In this document: positions 43,541-53,212 of the stretch, piece by piece
How the letters are laid out: the number at the start of each line of letters is the position of its first letter
How positions within the stretch are numbered: the first letter of the stretch is position 1
NCBI GenBank assembly: GCA_965227315.1
Contig: OZ245737.1
Span: forward strand, 2,480,001 to 2,544,000
Source of the DNA: JANQHS01 sp965227315
GTDB lineage: Bacteria; Bacteroidota; Bacteroidia; Cytophagales; CCMP332
Length of the DNA: 64,000 bases
Reading direction: 5' to 3'
Made by a program: the position numbers and the translations under genes
Notes under the pieces: model-generated
Database searches by the model: none
Seen by the model: only the letters and a program-made list of their open reading frames with translations
Told to the model about the DNA's origin: nothing

Positions 43541-44725
43541 TTAAGCCCCTGAAGGCAAATAGTTGGGGAAAATTGAATAATGAAAATCCTTGACCTCATC
43601 CAGGAGTACGGATCTTAATTCTTCGATATTGATCTTCTGAGTAGCGCTAATGAAAACAGCCATGCTTCCGTTCAAATAGGATTTTTTCAGATCTTCCAAA
43701 GACATTGGAGAGCCTTCATCAAAGGGATTATCCTCAAGATCAGGATTGTAGGCATCCACCTTGTTGAACACTCGGATCACCTTCTTGTCACCCGCTCCGA
43801 TCTCCATCAGAGTCTTATCAACTGTCTCCATTTGCTCCTCGTAATTCGGGTTCGAGAGATCTATGACATGAAGAAGGACATCGGATTCTCTCACCTCGTT
43901 CAGCGTTGACTTAAAGGATTCTATCAAGGTGGTCGGAAGTTTCCTGATAAATCCTACGGTATCCGTCAGCAGGAATGGAAAACCCTCGTACACGATTTTC
44001 CTGACCGTGGAATCAACCGTGGCGAACAGCTTATTCTCCGCAAGGACCTTTTCTTTAGACAGCAAACGCATGATCGTGGACTTGCCGACATTGGTATAAC
44101 CCACCAAGGCAACACGGACCATTCGATCGCGATTCTTCCTTTGGGTCAGGTTCTGCTTTTCAATCTTCTCGAGTTTTTTCTTCAGCAAGGAGATCTTGTC
44201 TCTTACGATCCTTCGGTCGGTTTCCAGTTCGGTCTCTCCCGGACCCCGCATTCCGATCCCTCCCTTCTGTTTGGAAAGGTGAGTCCACATCCTTGTGAGC
44301 CTGGGTAGCAGATACTCATATTGAGCCAGTTCAACCTGGGTCTTTGCCTGGGCCGTCTTGGCCCTCATGGAGAAAATATTCAGGATCAAAAGACTGCGAT
44401 CGAGGATCTTGCATTTCAATCCCTGTTCGAGATTCCTTACCTGGGCCGGACTGAGATCATCATTGAAGATCACCGTGTCTATTTTGTTTTCCTCAACAAA
44501 TTGCTTGATATCCTGATACTTACCGCTTCCAACATAGGTCCTATGGTCCGGAACATTTTGCTTTTGGGTAAAGACCTTTACCGAATCCGCACCTGAGGTC
44601 CTGGCTAATTCCTTTAACTCCTCAATATGCTCATTTACCTCGTGATCGCCCTGATTTCGATAGATCAGGGCAACAAGAACTGCCGATTCTTTTTTTGTTG
44701 GGTGATGTGGTTTTATTTCAATCAA
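43541..44725 (-). CDS. hflX: GTPase HflX
   Basis: The 394-residue ribosome-associated GTPase rescues stalled or heat-damaged 70S ribosomes by splitting them. It has the N-terminal HflX domain (RTYVGSGKYQDIKQFV, VIFNDDLSPAQVRNLE), the linker KGGIGMRGPGETELETDRR and the G domain: G1 GYTNVGKST (residues 209-217), LTDTVGFIRKLPTTLIESFK, and NKVD. Length is typical for Bacteroidota. It is divergent from tpiA. Confidence 0.94.
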   Translation of the reverse strand: MIEIKPHHPTKKESAVLVALIYRNQGDHEVNEHIEELKELARTSGADSVKVFTQKQNVPDHRTYVGSGKYQDIKQFVEENKIDTVIFNDDLSPAQVRNLEQGLKCKILDRSLLILNIFSMRAKTAQAKTQVELAQYEYLLPRLTRMWTHLSKQKGGIGMRGPGETELETDRRIVRDKISLLKKKLEKIEKQNLTQRKNRDRMVRVALVGYTNVGKSTIMRLLSKEKVLAENKLFATVDSTVRKIVYEGFPFLLTDTVGFIRKLPTTLIESFKSTLNEVRESDVLLHVIDLSNPNYEEQMETVDKTLMEIGAGDKKVIRVFNKVDAYNPDLEDNPFDEGSPMSLEDLKKSYLNGSMAVFISATQKINIEELRSVLLDEVKDFHYSIFPNYLPSGA

Positions 44726-44746
44726 GACTCTTCCCGATCAGGCCTG

Positions 44747-44754
44747 CAAAATTA
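44747..44754 (-). promoter_or_regulatory. candidate -7 element for hflX
   Basis: On the minus strand TAATTTTG fits TAnnTTTG, 21 bp upstream of the hflX ATG in the divergent gap. No -33 TTG at the right distance. Confidence 0.3.
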
Positions 44755-44781
44755 CTAATTTTAGGCCCCAAGAATAGGACT

Positions 44782-45546
44782 ATGGCCAGAATCAACACTG
44801 CTGCTGGAAATTGGAAAATGAATCTTTTACCGGAGGAGGCTTTCAGACTTTGCTCGGAAGTCGAACACATGGTGAAGGATGAAGTCAATTCTCAAGTAAG
44901 GACAATAATTTGCCCTCCCCTTATTTATATCAATGCCTTGAAGCGCATGTTGGATCCGGAAGGTCCTGTTTCAATAGGAGCTCAGAATTGCCATTTCGAA
45001 ACCAAGGGTGCTTTTACCGGTGAAGTCTCCCCAACTATGCTGAAAGAATTGGGTGTTGAATATGTGATCGCTGGCCACAGTGAAAGGAGAACTCTTTTCG
45101 GAGAGGATGACGAACTGGTACGCCGGAAAGTCGATGCCATCCTTGAGGACGGTATGACTCCGATTTTTTGTTGTGGGGAACCGCTTGAGATTCGCGATTC
45201 CGGTGAATACCTTGCCTTTGTATCGGATCAAATCCAAAAGGGTTTAATGCACCTTTCCGATGAACAACTCAAACAGACACTGATCGCATACGAGCCGATC
45301 TGGGCCATTGGAACCGGTAGAACGGCCAGTCCGGAACAGGCGCAGGAAGTACATGCCTTCATTCGGAGCATGATCGCCACGGAACGAGGCGATGATGTGT
45401 CTTCAAACATCAGCATTTTGTACGGTGGTAGTTGCAATGCTGAAAATGCTTCGGAGCTGTTTTCCTGTGCTGATGTTGATGGTGGCTTGATTGGTGGCGC
45501 CTCATTGAAATCAAGGTCATTTGTCGATATAGCCAAATCATTTTGA
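44782..45546 (+). CDS. tpiA: triosephosphate isomerase
   Basis: The 254-residue glycolytic enzyme interconverts dihydroxyacetone phosphate and glyceraldehyde-3-phosphate. Catalytic residues are visible: K12 in AGNWKMN, H99 in YVIAGHSERR and E171 in AYEPIWAIGTG; the phosphate loop YGGSCNAENA and GGLIGGASL close the barrel. ATG 44782 gives the family start, while longer forms add a non-homologous extension. The stop overlaps the next gene, and prmA and the giant protein gene follow. Confidence 0.97.
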   Translation: MARINTAAGNWKMNLLPEEAFRLCSEVEHMVKDEVNSQVRTIICPPLIYINALKRMLDPEGPVSIGAQNCHFETKGAFTGEVSPTMLKELGVEYVIAGHSERRTLFGEDDELVRRKVDAILEDGMTPIFCCGEPLEIRDSGEYLAFVSDQIQKGLMHLSDEQLKQTLIAYEPIWAIGTGRTASPEQAQEVHAFIRSMIATERGDDVSSNISILYGGSCNAENASELFSCADVDGGLIGGASLKSRSFVDIAKSF

Positions 45547-45875
45547 GGTCACTCTTGTCAATATCGGCGCTGATCCTGTTGAGCCAATTTTCCTTTGCTC
45601 AGTCAGATCTTCATTGCAGGATCATGGGCAATGTCTATATCACCCAGGAAAAAAGCCAGGCTCAATTCTCCTTTTATGTAGAAGAATCCGAGGCATTTGC
45701 CGATCTTCTCGTTTTTTGGGAGGATAGCAGGGTTTTTGCCGACAGGCCAGGGCTGTGGCATAGAGTTGAAAGCCCGGCTCTTGCGGACTTTATCCTTTTT
45801 GAAGAAAAGGAAAGAGGATATGCTCATTTCAGGTTGCATTTTACCGACCTTGAATCCATTGCCGGCTGTCAATAG
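45543..45875 (+). CDS. small exported protein, DUF6150-like
   Basis: The 110-residue product has a TTG start overlapping the tpiA stop and a signal peptide SLLSISALILLSQFSFAQ. The mature part is a series of short similar strands: EAFADLLVFWEDSRVFADRP, GLWHRVESPALADFILFEE, YAHFRLHFTDLESIAGC. These repeated A-D-x-x-V/I motifs fit my recollection of DUF6150. A probable disulfide links two Cys. Function unknown. Confidence 0.65.
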   Translation: MRSLLSISALILLSQFSFAQSDLHCRIMGNVYITQEKSQAQFSFYVEESEAFADLLVFWEDSRVFADRPGLWHRVESPALADFILFEEKERGYAHFRLHFTDLESIAGCQ

Positions 45876-45880
45876 TTCCT

Positions 45881-46714
45881 TTGGCGTTCCTGGAAATTAA
45901 ACTTCGAATTCCTGATTTTCTTTCTGAGACTATCATAGCGGAATTATCGGGTCGGGATTTCGACAGCTTTTGGGAAAATGGTGATGAAATATGGGCTTAC
46001 GTTGAGCAGGGCCAGTTCTCTCGAGACCTCCTGCTAGCCCTCCTTCAGAAACATGGGCTTTCTGAGAACGCCATCCTCAGCATCGGATCTCAGGAGGAGA
46101 AAAACTGGAATGAGATCTGGGAATCAAATTTCGATCCGGTATCTATTGCGGATAAGCTGATCATACGTGCCTCATTCCACCAAAAGCCTCAAAATATTCC
46201 TTACGACATCATCATTTCACCAAAAATGTCCTTTGGAACCGGGCATCATGAGACCACCCACCTATGTCTTGAGGAGATCCTCAACTGGGATTTGGAAGGA
46301 GCTAATTTTCTGGATATGGGTTGCGGTACCGGTGTGATCGGCATTCTTGCCAAAAAAATGGGGGCAAAGATGGTCCTCGGCATTGATATTGATAGAAATG
46401 CGGTAGAAAACTCAACAGAAAATACCGCTTTGAATAAAATCAATGGAATTTCGATAAGATTAGGCGACTCAAAGGCATTAAAGGCTGAAAATCAAACGTT
46501 TGATTTCATAGTGGCAAACATCACAAAGAACGCCTTGCTAGCCGATATTCCTGTATATTTGAATTATTTAAGGCAAAATGGCCTTTTGCTCATAAGCGGA
46601 TTTTTGGAAAGCGATATTCCGGAAATGGTTTCTTATCTCAATGATCTTGGCTTAAGCCTTGTAAATCAGAAGATAAGGAACCAATGGGCCTGCTTGTCGT
46701 TTAATAGAACCTAG
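45881..46714 (+). CDS. prmA: ribosomal protein L11 methyltransferase
   Basis: The 277-residue SAM-dependent enzyme trimethylates L11. The catalytic region carries PKMSFGTGHHETTHLCLEEI (with the T-G-x-H-x-T-T motif), the SAM motif FLDMGCGTGVIGILAKKMGA, DIDRNAVENSTENTALN and VANITKNALLADIP (N-P-P-Y-like N-I). Start TTG 45881 lies 5 bp after the upstream stop; no ATG exists before the N-terminal domain. GTG of the giant gene follows immediately. Confidence 0.93.
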   Translation: MAFLEIKLRIPDFLSETIIAELSGRDFDSFWENGDEIWAYVEQGQFSRDLLLALLQKHGLSENAILSIGSQEEKNWNEIWESNFDPVSIADKLIIRASFHQKPQNIPYDIIISPKMSFGTGHHETTHLCLEEILNWDLEGANFLDMGCGTGVIGILAKKMGAKMVLGIDIDRNAVENSTENTALNKINGISIRLGDSKALKAENQTFDFIVANITKNALLADIPVYLNYLRQNGLLLISGFLESDIPEMVSYLNDLGLSLVNQKIRNQWACLSFNRT

Positions 46715-49700
46715 GTGTTCCGGAGGTCGATCATAGCGTCACTTTTGATGGCATTTTTTGCCATTCCTACATTTTCGCAGGGATTTGGCGATTCCTTGCA
46801 AACCGAGGAGTTGGACTATCCGGACTATGCTGATGATCTTCTGATCAAAAACGGCGCCATTGACTCCAGCGGCTTTGACCTTTCCGCTTCCTGGTTTGAT
46901 CTGACAACTGATCAACAAAAGACCGCCGAGGAAATCGTGGAGACGATGAACCGTCGAAGGATGGATGTTAAGGTTTTCCTGGCATCTTTTACAAAAGCGC
47001 TCTATTGGGTCAATAACAGTGATCATACTTCTCCTGATCGCGTTACGGAGTTTCTCGGGGCCGCGGATCAGATTGTAAAGAATTCCTCTTCCTCAGCTCA
47101 TGTTCTTCAATATTTCAAGACATGCACCAACCTCTTTAAGTACAATGCACTGTACTATGGAAAGAATTCCAAGGTTTACCTTGACGAGGGAAGTGTTTCC
47201 ATAAGCTATGAGGAGGATATGTCCGATTATGCTCCTGATATGCTATTGGGCCAATATGAGGAGGAAATTGTTGAGGAGGATACCACATTCGAGGAGGATT
47301 ACGATGATGGGGATTACTGGGGTGATGATGAAGACTACGAGACCGATGATTTCTGGGATGACTACGATGACAATGAAAACCTCGACAACTATGATGAAGA
47401 GGATGTAAATATTCTCGATTTCGGATCGGAGGACGTTGAGGCTGTTTCTTACAAAGGCCCTAAAGTCATTATTGAAGGTGGAAGCTTTACCATCGAAACT
47501 CCCTACGACACCACTGTACTGGAGGGAACAGACGGAGAATTGGGGATATTTCAGAGAAGGTATTCAGGGTCAGGAGGAACAATGGACTGGGAAAAACATG
47601 GATTTGGACCTGAGGTATATGCTGAGTTGGGGTCATACGAGTTTTCAATCACCAGGCCGGGTTTTTCTTCGGAAAACTCGAAAATTCATTTCGGAGACTT
47701 TTTTGATGAACCCATCGAAGGGGTGTTCACTTTTAAGTCGATGTCAAAAAGGAAAGGTGGAAATCGATACCCGAAATTCCACTCTTATGGCAGCAACTAC
47801 AAATACAACACCATCAGAGATGAGATAGAGTTCAGGGGTGGATTCAACCTGGTGGGTAAGACCATTCACTCGGCAGCCATGAATGGAATGGAAAGCGTGA
47901 TGAGGGTGAAGTACAACAATGAGCTCATTATGAAGACTTCCGCCAAGAGATATTACTTGGAGGATTCCATTGTTCAGGCAAGGAAGACAAAGGTCACATT
48001 CTACCTCTATGAGGATTCCCTGACTCATCCTGAGATGCTTTTGAAATACGGATTAGATGATCTGACAATAAAGCTTTATTGGGAAAACGGATCGAATAAG
48101 TATTTACCGATGCTTGATTCGTACCATAGGGTTGAGATCATCGGCGACAAGTTATGGTATACGCTCGGTGATAACCAGATCAATTTCGGCATCATGCAGG
48201 GAAGGTCGGAGGCCCCGTTGAAGATCCGATCCGATGAAAATTTTGATGAGCAGGAGTATGACAGAATGAAAAGCCTTTATGGTTTTAATCCGGTCAACAT
48301 GGTCTATGATTATCATAGAAAGACCGACCAAAACACATTCAATTATCGAGATGTAGCCTCCAGATACAAAAGGGATCCCAAGATCTTCTACGGTGCGATG
48401 AAGGGAATTGCCGGAAAGGGATACATTGATTTCGATGCCTTTACCGGCGAAATAGGTGTCAACAGGAAGACCATCCACACGATGAGGTCCAAAAGGCAAA
48501 AGGGCGATTATGACAATATGGAGATCTTCAGCGTAGTGCCAACAGGTCGGAATGCGCATATTGATCTGGATTCGGGGATCTTCTATATCAATGGCGTCCA
48601 TCGAGAGATCGTCAGCAAGGGACTGGGTGTGTTTTTCATGCCGGACAGCGGTTTGGTGAAACTTTATGAAAACCGGGACTTTCGATTTGACGGCAAGGTG
48701 TTCGCCGGAAACTACGAGATTGTCGGGAAGGATTTTGAATTCAGCTACAGCAGCTTTCTGTTTGCGATCAATCATCTTGATTCGATCAACTTTACGATCT
48801 CTGATGATTCTACAGGCCAGACTTCATCTCAGCAGATCCTTGGGGGATCGATCAAGAACACTGCCGGAACACTTTACCTCAATGAAGTTGATAACAAATC
48901 CGGGTTAAAAAGCCTTCCTCAGTATCCTATTCTTGATATTTCGTCTCCGACCTATGTCTATTTTGACAGCAAGAATGTTCTTGACGGAGCCTATAATAAG
49001 GAGGTATATTTTGAGATTCCGAGCTTCCGAATCGATTCCGTTGAAAGTGATAATCCGAATGTAGTACATCTTGATGGAGTGTTTCACTCAGGTGGCATGA
49101 TCCCGGAAATAGAAACTCAACTGGTCGTAATGCCGGACCTTTCCCTGGGTTTTGACTACACAATTCCCGATGATGGTTTCAAAATATATGAAAGCGAATC
49201 CGCCACCATATATGAAGATATCTCACTGGATCGTGGCGGGCTTCAGGCTACAGGTTTTATGACCTTCATGGCTGCAATGGTCGAGAGTGACACATTTGTT
49301 TTCTATCAGGATTCGCTCTGGATCAATAACGGAGAGTTTGAGACAGCCCAGGGGGATTTTGATGGTGTTTCCTTCCCTCATGCAAAAACCACCAGCGCCT
49401 TTACAGCAAGTTTTCATTCTGAAGATCAGGAGCTTTTTGTCAGGACCAAGGACAATAAGGAATTGGAATTCTATGAGGGCATTGCCATGTTGGAGGGTAC
49501 GGCCATAGTCACACCTGGTGGCCTCCGGGGCTATGGTATCGTGGAAACCGGCGCTACCAAAACCTTTTCTAAGAACTATCTCTTCCACGAGACCGAATTT
49601 ACGGGCCGCCATTCCAAGTTTAAGATTGAAACCGACTATAGCAGGATGCCAGGGCTTATGGCGGTTGACGTTAAGATGAACTTCGACTTCCTGATGAATG

Positions 49701-52700
49701 AGGTGACTGTTGAGCCCGAGGTGGCCGGTAACGCAAGTATGGAGATGCCGATCATCCAAATGAAAACATCACTTCCCAAAGGGGTTTGGGATCTTGATTA
49801 TCACACCTTCACCATGACCAAACCCGATGAGATCGATATCAAGGACTCCTATTTCTATTCCACCAATCCCGAGCTTGATTCACTTGCTTTCAGCGCGGAT
49901 TCGGCGATCTATGATGTGGAGTCAGGGCAATTGCTCGCCGGTGGAGTTCCGGAGATCTATGTTGCCGATGCCAGGATCATACCGGGCGACGGCAGTCTGG
50001 AGATCAGTGAGGATGGTATCATTGAACCCCTTGAGAATGCGGCCATCGTGATGGATTATGATTGGGATTACCATTATCTGGAAGAAGCCAGTGTAGAGAT
50101 CTTCTCGGCCAAGGAATTCGATGCGGATGCGATTTATAAATATGATAATGGTTCCGGTGATACCATGGATATCATTTTTGAGGGTTTGCATCAGGAACAG
50201 GTTGGCTTGAAGCTGAAAGAAATCGATACGGTCACCATGGGCTTAAGTTCCATTTATTCGGAAGATCAATTTTATATAGCTCCAAAGATCCTTTTCCAGG
50301 GGGATGTCGATGTTTATGCGAATGAAAAGTACCTGAGATTTGATGGGGAGATACGTCTTGACCTCAGGCATTCGGATGAATTCAATGATTGGCTACCGTT
50401 TGTCTATTCCGGATCACCGGGGGCGATCACAATTGAGATTGAGGAACCCAAGGACGAGGAAGAGGAATTGTACCTGACCACGGGTATACATTATGATCCT
50501 GGTGAGGAAGAACTCTATTACACCTTTTTGTCTGCCAAAAGGTTCGATGAAGACGATGATGTTTTCAAATCGGTGGGCTTGTTGGGAGTACAACCCGAAA
50601 GGAACCGGTTTATCATGGGGGACAGGAAAAAGATCGAAGAGGGGACCATAGAAGGCAATTTGTTTACCTATAATGACTCCGCGTCCAATATTTCTTTTGA
50701 AGGTGAATTCACTTTTGCAGGCGTGGATGATTATTTGTCCATGGAGTCCTATGGGCTTGGAAGAGCCAATATCGACAGCGCAAATTACACCTTCCAGACA
50801 ATGACAATTCTGGATATGCCAATCCCGAATTCAGCGACCAATGAAATGGGCCGGGATCTTTCGGAATCGATCGAGTATGTAGGTTATGTCATCGAGGCTC
50901 AGGGAGATAAGGGTGTCCAGTACAATCGCATTGCACAATTTATGGGTGAACAGGGCGCTGAGAATTTTGAGGAAGCGCAATACCTCGAATATCTGCCACT
51001 GTATATGGCCAGCCCTAAATTGTCCAAGGCAATATTGTTTGCGGATCTCAAGCTTGCCTGGCACAAGGACGAAAGTGCCTTCTATAACTACGATACCATC
51101 GGTCTGGCCTCAGTGATGAAGAACGATATTAATTCGAGGATCAACACCTATTTGGAGATTCGGAAAGGCTACAACGGCTCAACTACAAACTTCTATGCGG
51201 AGGTATCCGATGACAGCTGGTATTTCTTCTCTTATGCCGATGGTATTATGAGAACCTTTTCCTCCAATTATGTCTACAACGATATTATTACCGGGAAGCA
51301 GACGGATGGGCAGGTCAAGGAAGGTGATGTTGAGCTGGCTCTGGCTTCACAATACGAGGTACTGGAATATATCACCCACTTCAATAACACCTATCTGAAC
51401 AATCCGATCACCGAGGATGATCTTGATCTAAAGGTTAAGCAGCCCGAACTCGAGTCAGGTATAATGGCCGAAGAAAAGCGCAGGAAATCTGATGATGAGT
51501 ACGGAGACGATTACTATGATGACGATTGGGGTGGTGAGGACGAATGGGATGATGGAGGGGACGGCTGGGGTGCCGACGAGGATGATGACGGCTGGGGTGC
51601 CGATGAAAATGAAGACTCGGATGATGATGGAGGTGCGGCAATAATCGGTGGTGCCGCTGGAGCAGCAGGAGCGGCTGGAGCCGCCGGTCAAAGTGGAGCC
51701 CAATCCGGTCAGGGAGACGCGCAACCCGAAGTTCAGCAAGAAGATGATGGCTGGGGTGCCGATGATGAAGACGACTGGGGTGCTGACGAAGAAGACGATG
51801 GCTGGGGCGCCGATGAAGGAGGATATGAAGATGACTACTATGGGGCTCCACCACCCAAAAAGGAAAAGAAGAAGAAGGAAAAAAAGGAAAAGGCTCCAAG
51901 AGAGAAAAAGGAGAAGCAATCCAAAAAAGCCATATACTACGATGTTGAAGAAGAAGAGGATGACTGGGGAGGTGATGATTGGGGTGAAGAAGATGAAGAC
52001 CAGCCGGTAATTATTAATAACAACGCTCAGGAAGAGGAAGAGGATGACGGTTTCTGGGATGATGGAGAGGAAGATGATACTCCCGTGATCATTTCAAATC
52101 AAAAAGAGGAAGCGAAGGAAGAGGATGAGATAGAGGATCCTTTCAGTTTTGGCGATGAAGAGGAGGATGAGAAACCTGTCATTATCACCAAACCAAAGGA
52201 GGAAGAAAGGGTTGAGGATGAAGTGGAAGATCCGTTTAGCTATGATGAGGATGATGAAGAAAAGCCTGTGATCATCACCAAGCCCAAGGAAGAGGAATCC
52301 GAGGAGAGCAAGCCGATCATCGTCGAAGATGATGAAGAGGATGACTGGGGAGATGATTGGTCTGACGATGAAGAGGACGAGGCTCCAGTTATCATTTCGA
52401 AACCAAAAGAAGAGCCTGAGCCAGAACCAGAGAAGAAGAAATCTCTTTATGAGGACGTTCAGAGCGAATTAGAAGAGGAAGAGAATGCCAAAGAAGATGC
52501 CGTTGATGAAGATCAGCCTGAATTCTTTGATAGCGGTGACGACGAGAAAGAAGCTAAACCTATAATAGTTGATGATGAAGCTGAAGATGATTGGGGAGGT
52601 GATGACTGGGGTGAGGAAGATGAAGGTGAAAAGCCGGTGATCATTTCGAAGCCGAAACAGGAAGAGAAGAAAGCCGAGCCGGCGGAAGTGCCAAAGGAAG

Positions 52701-53161
52701 AGCCCATAGACAATGATGAGACAGTTGAGAAAGATGATTTCTTTGAAGAGAAGAAGGAAAAAGAAGAAAAGAAGAAACCGATCATAGTGGAAGATGAAGC
52801 CGAAGATGATTGGGGTGGCGACGACTGGGGCGAAGAAGATGAAGAGAAGCCGGTGATCATTTCCAAACCAAAGGAGGAAGAGAAGGAAGAGAAGAAGCCC
52901 ATTATTGTCGAGGATGAAGAGGATGACTGGGGTGATGATTGGGGAGACGAAGGATCAGGTTATGAGGAAGAAAAGAAGAAGACGAAGAAGGAGGACGAGA
53001 AAGAGGATAACAAGGAGGCCGGTAAAGAAGAAGATCCCAAGAAGGACAAAAAGGAAGACCCTAAGAAGGACAAGAAGGCCAAAGACAAAAAACCGGTACC
53101 GCCTGTCGAAGAGGAAGATGACGATTGGGAAGACGATGATGACGATGGTTTTGAGCCCTAA
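46715..53161 (+). CDS. giant exported protein with acidic repeat tail
   Basis: The 2148-residue protein has a signal peptide (SIIASLLMAFFAIPTFSQG) and no later membrane helix. Residues about 25-1583 are a large beta-rich region with a short acidic insert at about 185-240 (DYWGDDEDYETDDFW). Recurrent strand motifs include IDLDSGIFYINGV, KLYENRDFRFDGKVFAGNYE and QGDVDVYANEKYLRFDGEIR. They remind me of conserved uncharacterised Bacteroidota exported proteins and, weakly, of LptA/OstA-type strands. Residues about 1584-2148 are disordered: Trp-acidic motifs (DGWGADE, EDDWGGDDWGEEDE), a Gly-Ala collagen-like linker (about 1639-1668), about eleven KPVII/KPIIV motifs, and a Lys/Glu-rich end. There is no T9SS domain at the C terminus. 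GTG start abuts the prmA stop. Function unknown. Confidence 0.8.
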   Translation: MFRRSIIASLLMAFFAIPTFSQGFGDSLQTEELDYPDYADDLLIKNGAIDSSGFDLSASWFDLTTDQQKTAEEIVETMNRRRMDVKVFLASFTKALYWVNNSDHTSPDRVTEFLGAADQIVKNSSSSAHVLQYFKTCTNLFKYNALYYGKNSKVYLDEGSVSISYEEDMSDYAPDMLLGQYEEEIVEEDTTFEEDYDDGDYWGDDEDYETDDFWDDYDDNENLDNYDEEDVNILDFGSEDVEAVSYKGPKVIIEGGSFTIETPYDTTVLEGTDGELGIFQRRYSGSGGTMDWEKHGFGPEVYAELGSYEFSITRPGFSSENSKIHFGDFFDEPIEGVFTFKSMSKRKGGNRYPKFHSYGSNYKYNTIRDEIEFRGGFNLVGKTIHSAAMNGMESVMRVKYNNELIMKTSAKRYYLEDSIVQARKTKVTFYLYEDSLTHPEMLLKYGLDDLTIKLYWENGSNKYLPMLDSYHRVEIIGDKLWYTLGDNQINFGIMQGRSEAPLKIRSDENFDEQEYDRMKSLYGFNPVNMVYDYHRKTDQNTFNYRDVASRYKRDPKIFYGAMKGIAGKGYIDFDAFTGEIGVNRKTIHTMRSKRQKGDYDNMEIFSVVPTGRNAHIDLDSGIFYINGVHREIVSKGLGVFFMPDSGLVKLYENRDFRFDGKVFAGNYEIVGKDFEFSYSSFLFAINHLDSINFTISDDSTGQTSSQQILGGSIKNTAGTLYLNEVDNKSGLKSLPQYPILDISSPTYVYFDSKNVLDGAYNKEVYFEIPSFRIDSVESDNPNVVHLDGVFHSGGMIPEIETQLVVMPDLSLGFDYTIPDDGFKIYESESATIYEDISLDRGGLQATGFMTFMAAMVESDTFVFYQDSLWINNGEFETAQGDFDGVSFPHAKTTSAFTASFHSEDQELFVRTKDNKELEFYEGIAMLEGTAIVTPGGLRGYGIVETGATKTFSKNYLFHETEFTGRHSKFKIETDYSRMPGLMAVDVKMNFDFLMNEVTVEPEVAGNASMEMPIIQMKTSLPKGVWDLDYHTFTMTKPDEIDIKDSYFYSTNPELDSLAFSADSAIYDVESGQLLAGGVPEIYVADARIIPGDGSLEISEDGIIEPLENAAIVMDYDWDYHYLEEASVEIFSAKEFDADAIYKYDNGSGDTMDIIFEGLHQEQVGLKLKEIDTVTMGLSSIYSEDQFYIAPKILFQGDVDVYANEKYLRFDGEIRLDLRHSDEFNDWLPFVYSGSPGAITIEIEEPKDEEEELYLTTGIHYDPGEEELYYTFLSAKRFDEDDDVFKSVGLLGVQPERNRFIMGDRKKIEEGTIEGNLFTYNDSASNISFEGEFTFAGVDDYLSMESYGLGRANIDSANYTFQTMTILDMPIPNSATNEMGRDLSESIEYVGYVIEAQGDKGVQYNRIAQFMGEQGAENFEEAQYLEYLPLYMASPKLSKAILFADLKLAWHKDESAFYNYDTIGLASVMKNDINSRINTYLEIRKGYNGSTTNFYAEVSDDSWYFFSYADGIMRTFSSNYVYNDIITGKQTDGQVKEGDVELALASQYEVLEYITHFNNTYLNNPITEDDLDLKVKQPELESGIMAEEKRRKSDDEYGDDYYDDDWGGEDEWDDGGDGWGADEDDDGWGADENEDSDDDGGAAIIGGAAGAAGAAGAAGQSGAQSGQGDAQPEVQQEDDGWGADDEDDWGADEEDDGWGADEGGYEDDYYGAPPPKKEKKKKEKKEKAPREKKEKQSKKAIYYDVEEEEDDWGGDDWGEEDEDQPVIINNNAQEEEEDDGFWDDGEEDDTPVIISNQKEEAKEEDEIEDPFSFGDEEEDEKPVIITKPKEEERVEDEVEDPFSYDEDDEEKPVIITKPKEEESEESKPIIVEDDEEDDWGDDWSDDEEDEAPVIISKPKEEPEPEPEKKKSLYEDVQSELEEEENAKEDAVDEDQPEFFDSGDDEKEAKPIIVDDEAEDDWGGDDWGEEDEGEKPVIISKPKQEEKKAEPAEVPKEEPIDNDETVEKDDFFEEKKEKEEKKKPIIVEDEAEDDWGGDDWGEEDEEKPVIISKPKEEEKEEKKPIIVEDEEDDWGDDWGDEGSGYEEEKKKTKKEDEKEDNKEAGKEEDPKKDKKEDPKKDKKAKDKKPVPPVEEEDDDWEDDDDDGFEP
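51464..53161 (+). repeat. acidic low-complexity coding repeat tail
   Basis: This is the region coding residues 1584-2148 of the giant protein. GAT/GAA/TGG-rich units recur irregularly: five early DGWGADE/DDWGADE-type units, then seven or so DDWG-x-DDWG units spaced by KP-V-I-I-x-K-P-K-E-E modules. The repetition makes it prone to slippage and to assembly error. Confidence 0.8.
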
Positions 53162-53183
53162 ATCGTCAAAAGGCTAAATTTCT

Positions 53184-53191
53184 TAGTTTTG
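53184..53191 (+). promoter_or_regulatory. candidate -7 element for plsY
   Basis: TAGTTTTG fits TAnnTTTG, 21 bp upstream of the plsY start in a 51-bp gap. The nearest TTG is 30 bp upstream, too far for -33. Confidence 0.35.
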
Positions 53192-53212
53192 CACCCCAGG
53201 AAACCCGAATAG

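Noticed and set aside
51435..51919. Two 154-codon minus-strand frames opposite the acidic tail (His/Arg/Pro-rich and Ile/Ser/Val-rich).
   Set aside because: They are antisense images of GAT/GAA/GGT-rich codons, with no independent features such as spacing, start context or family match.
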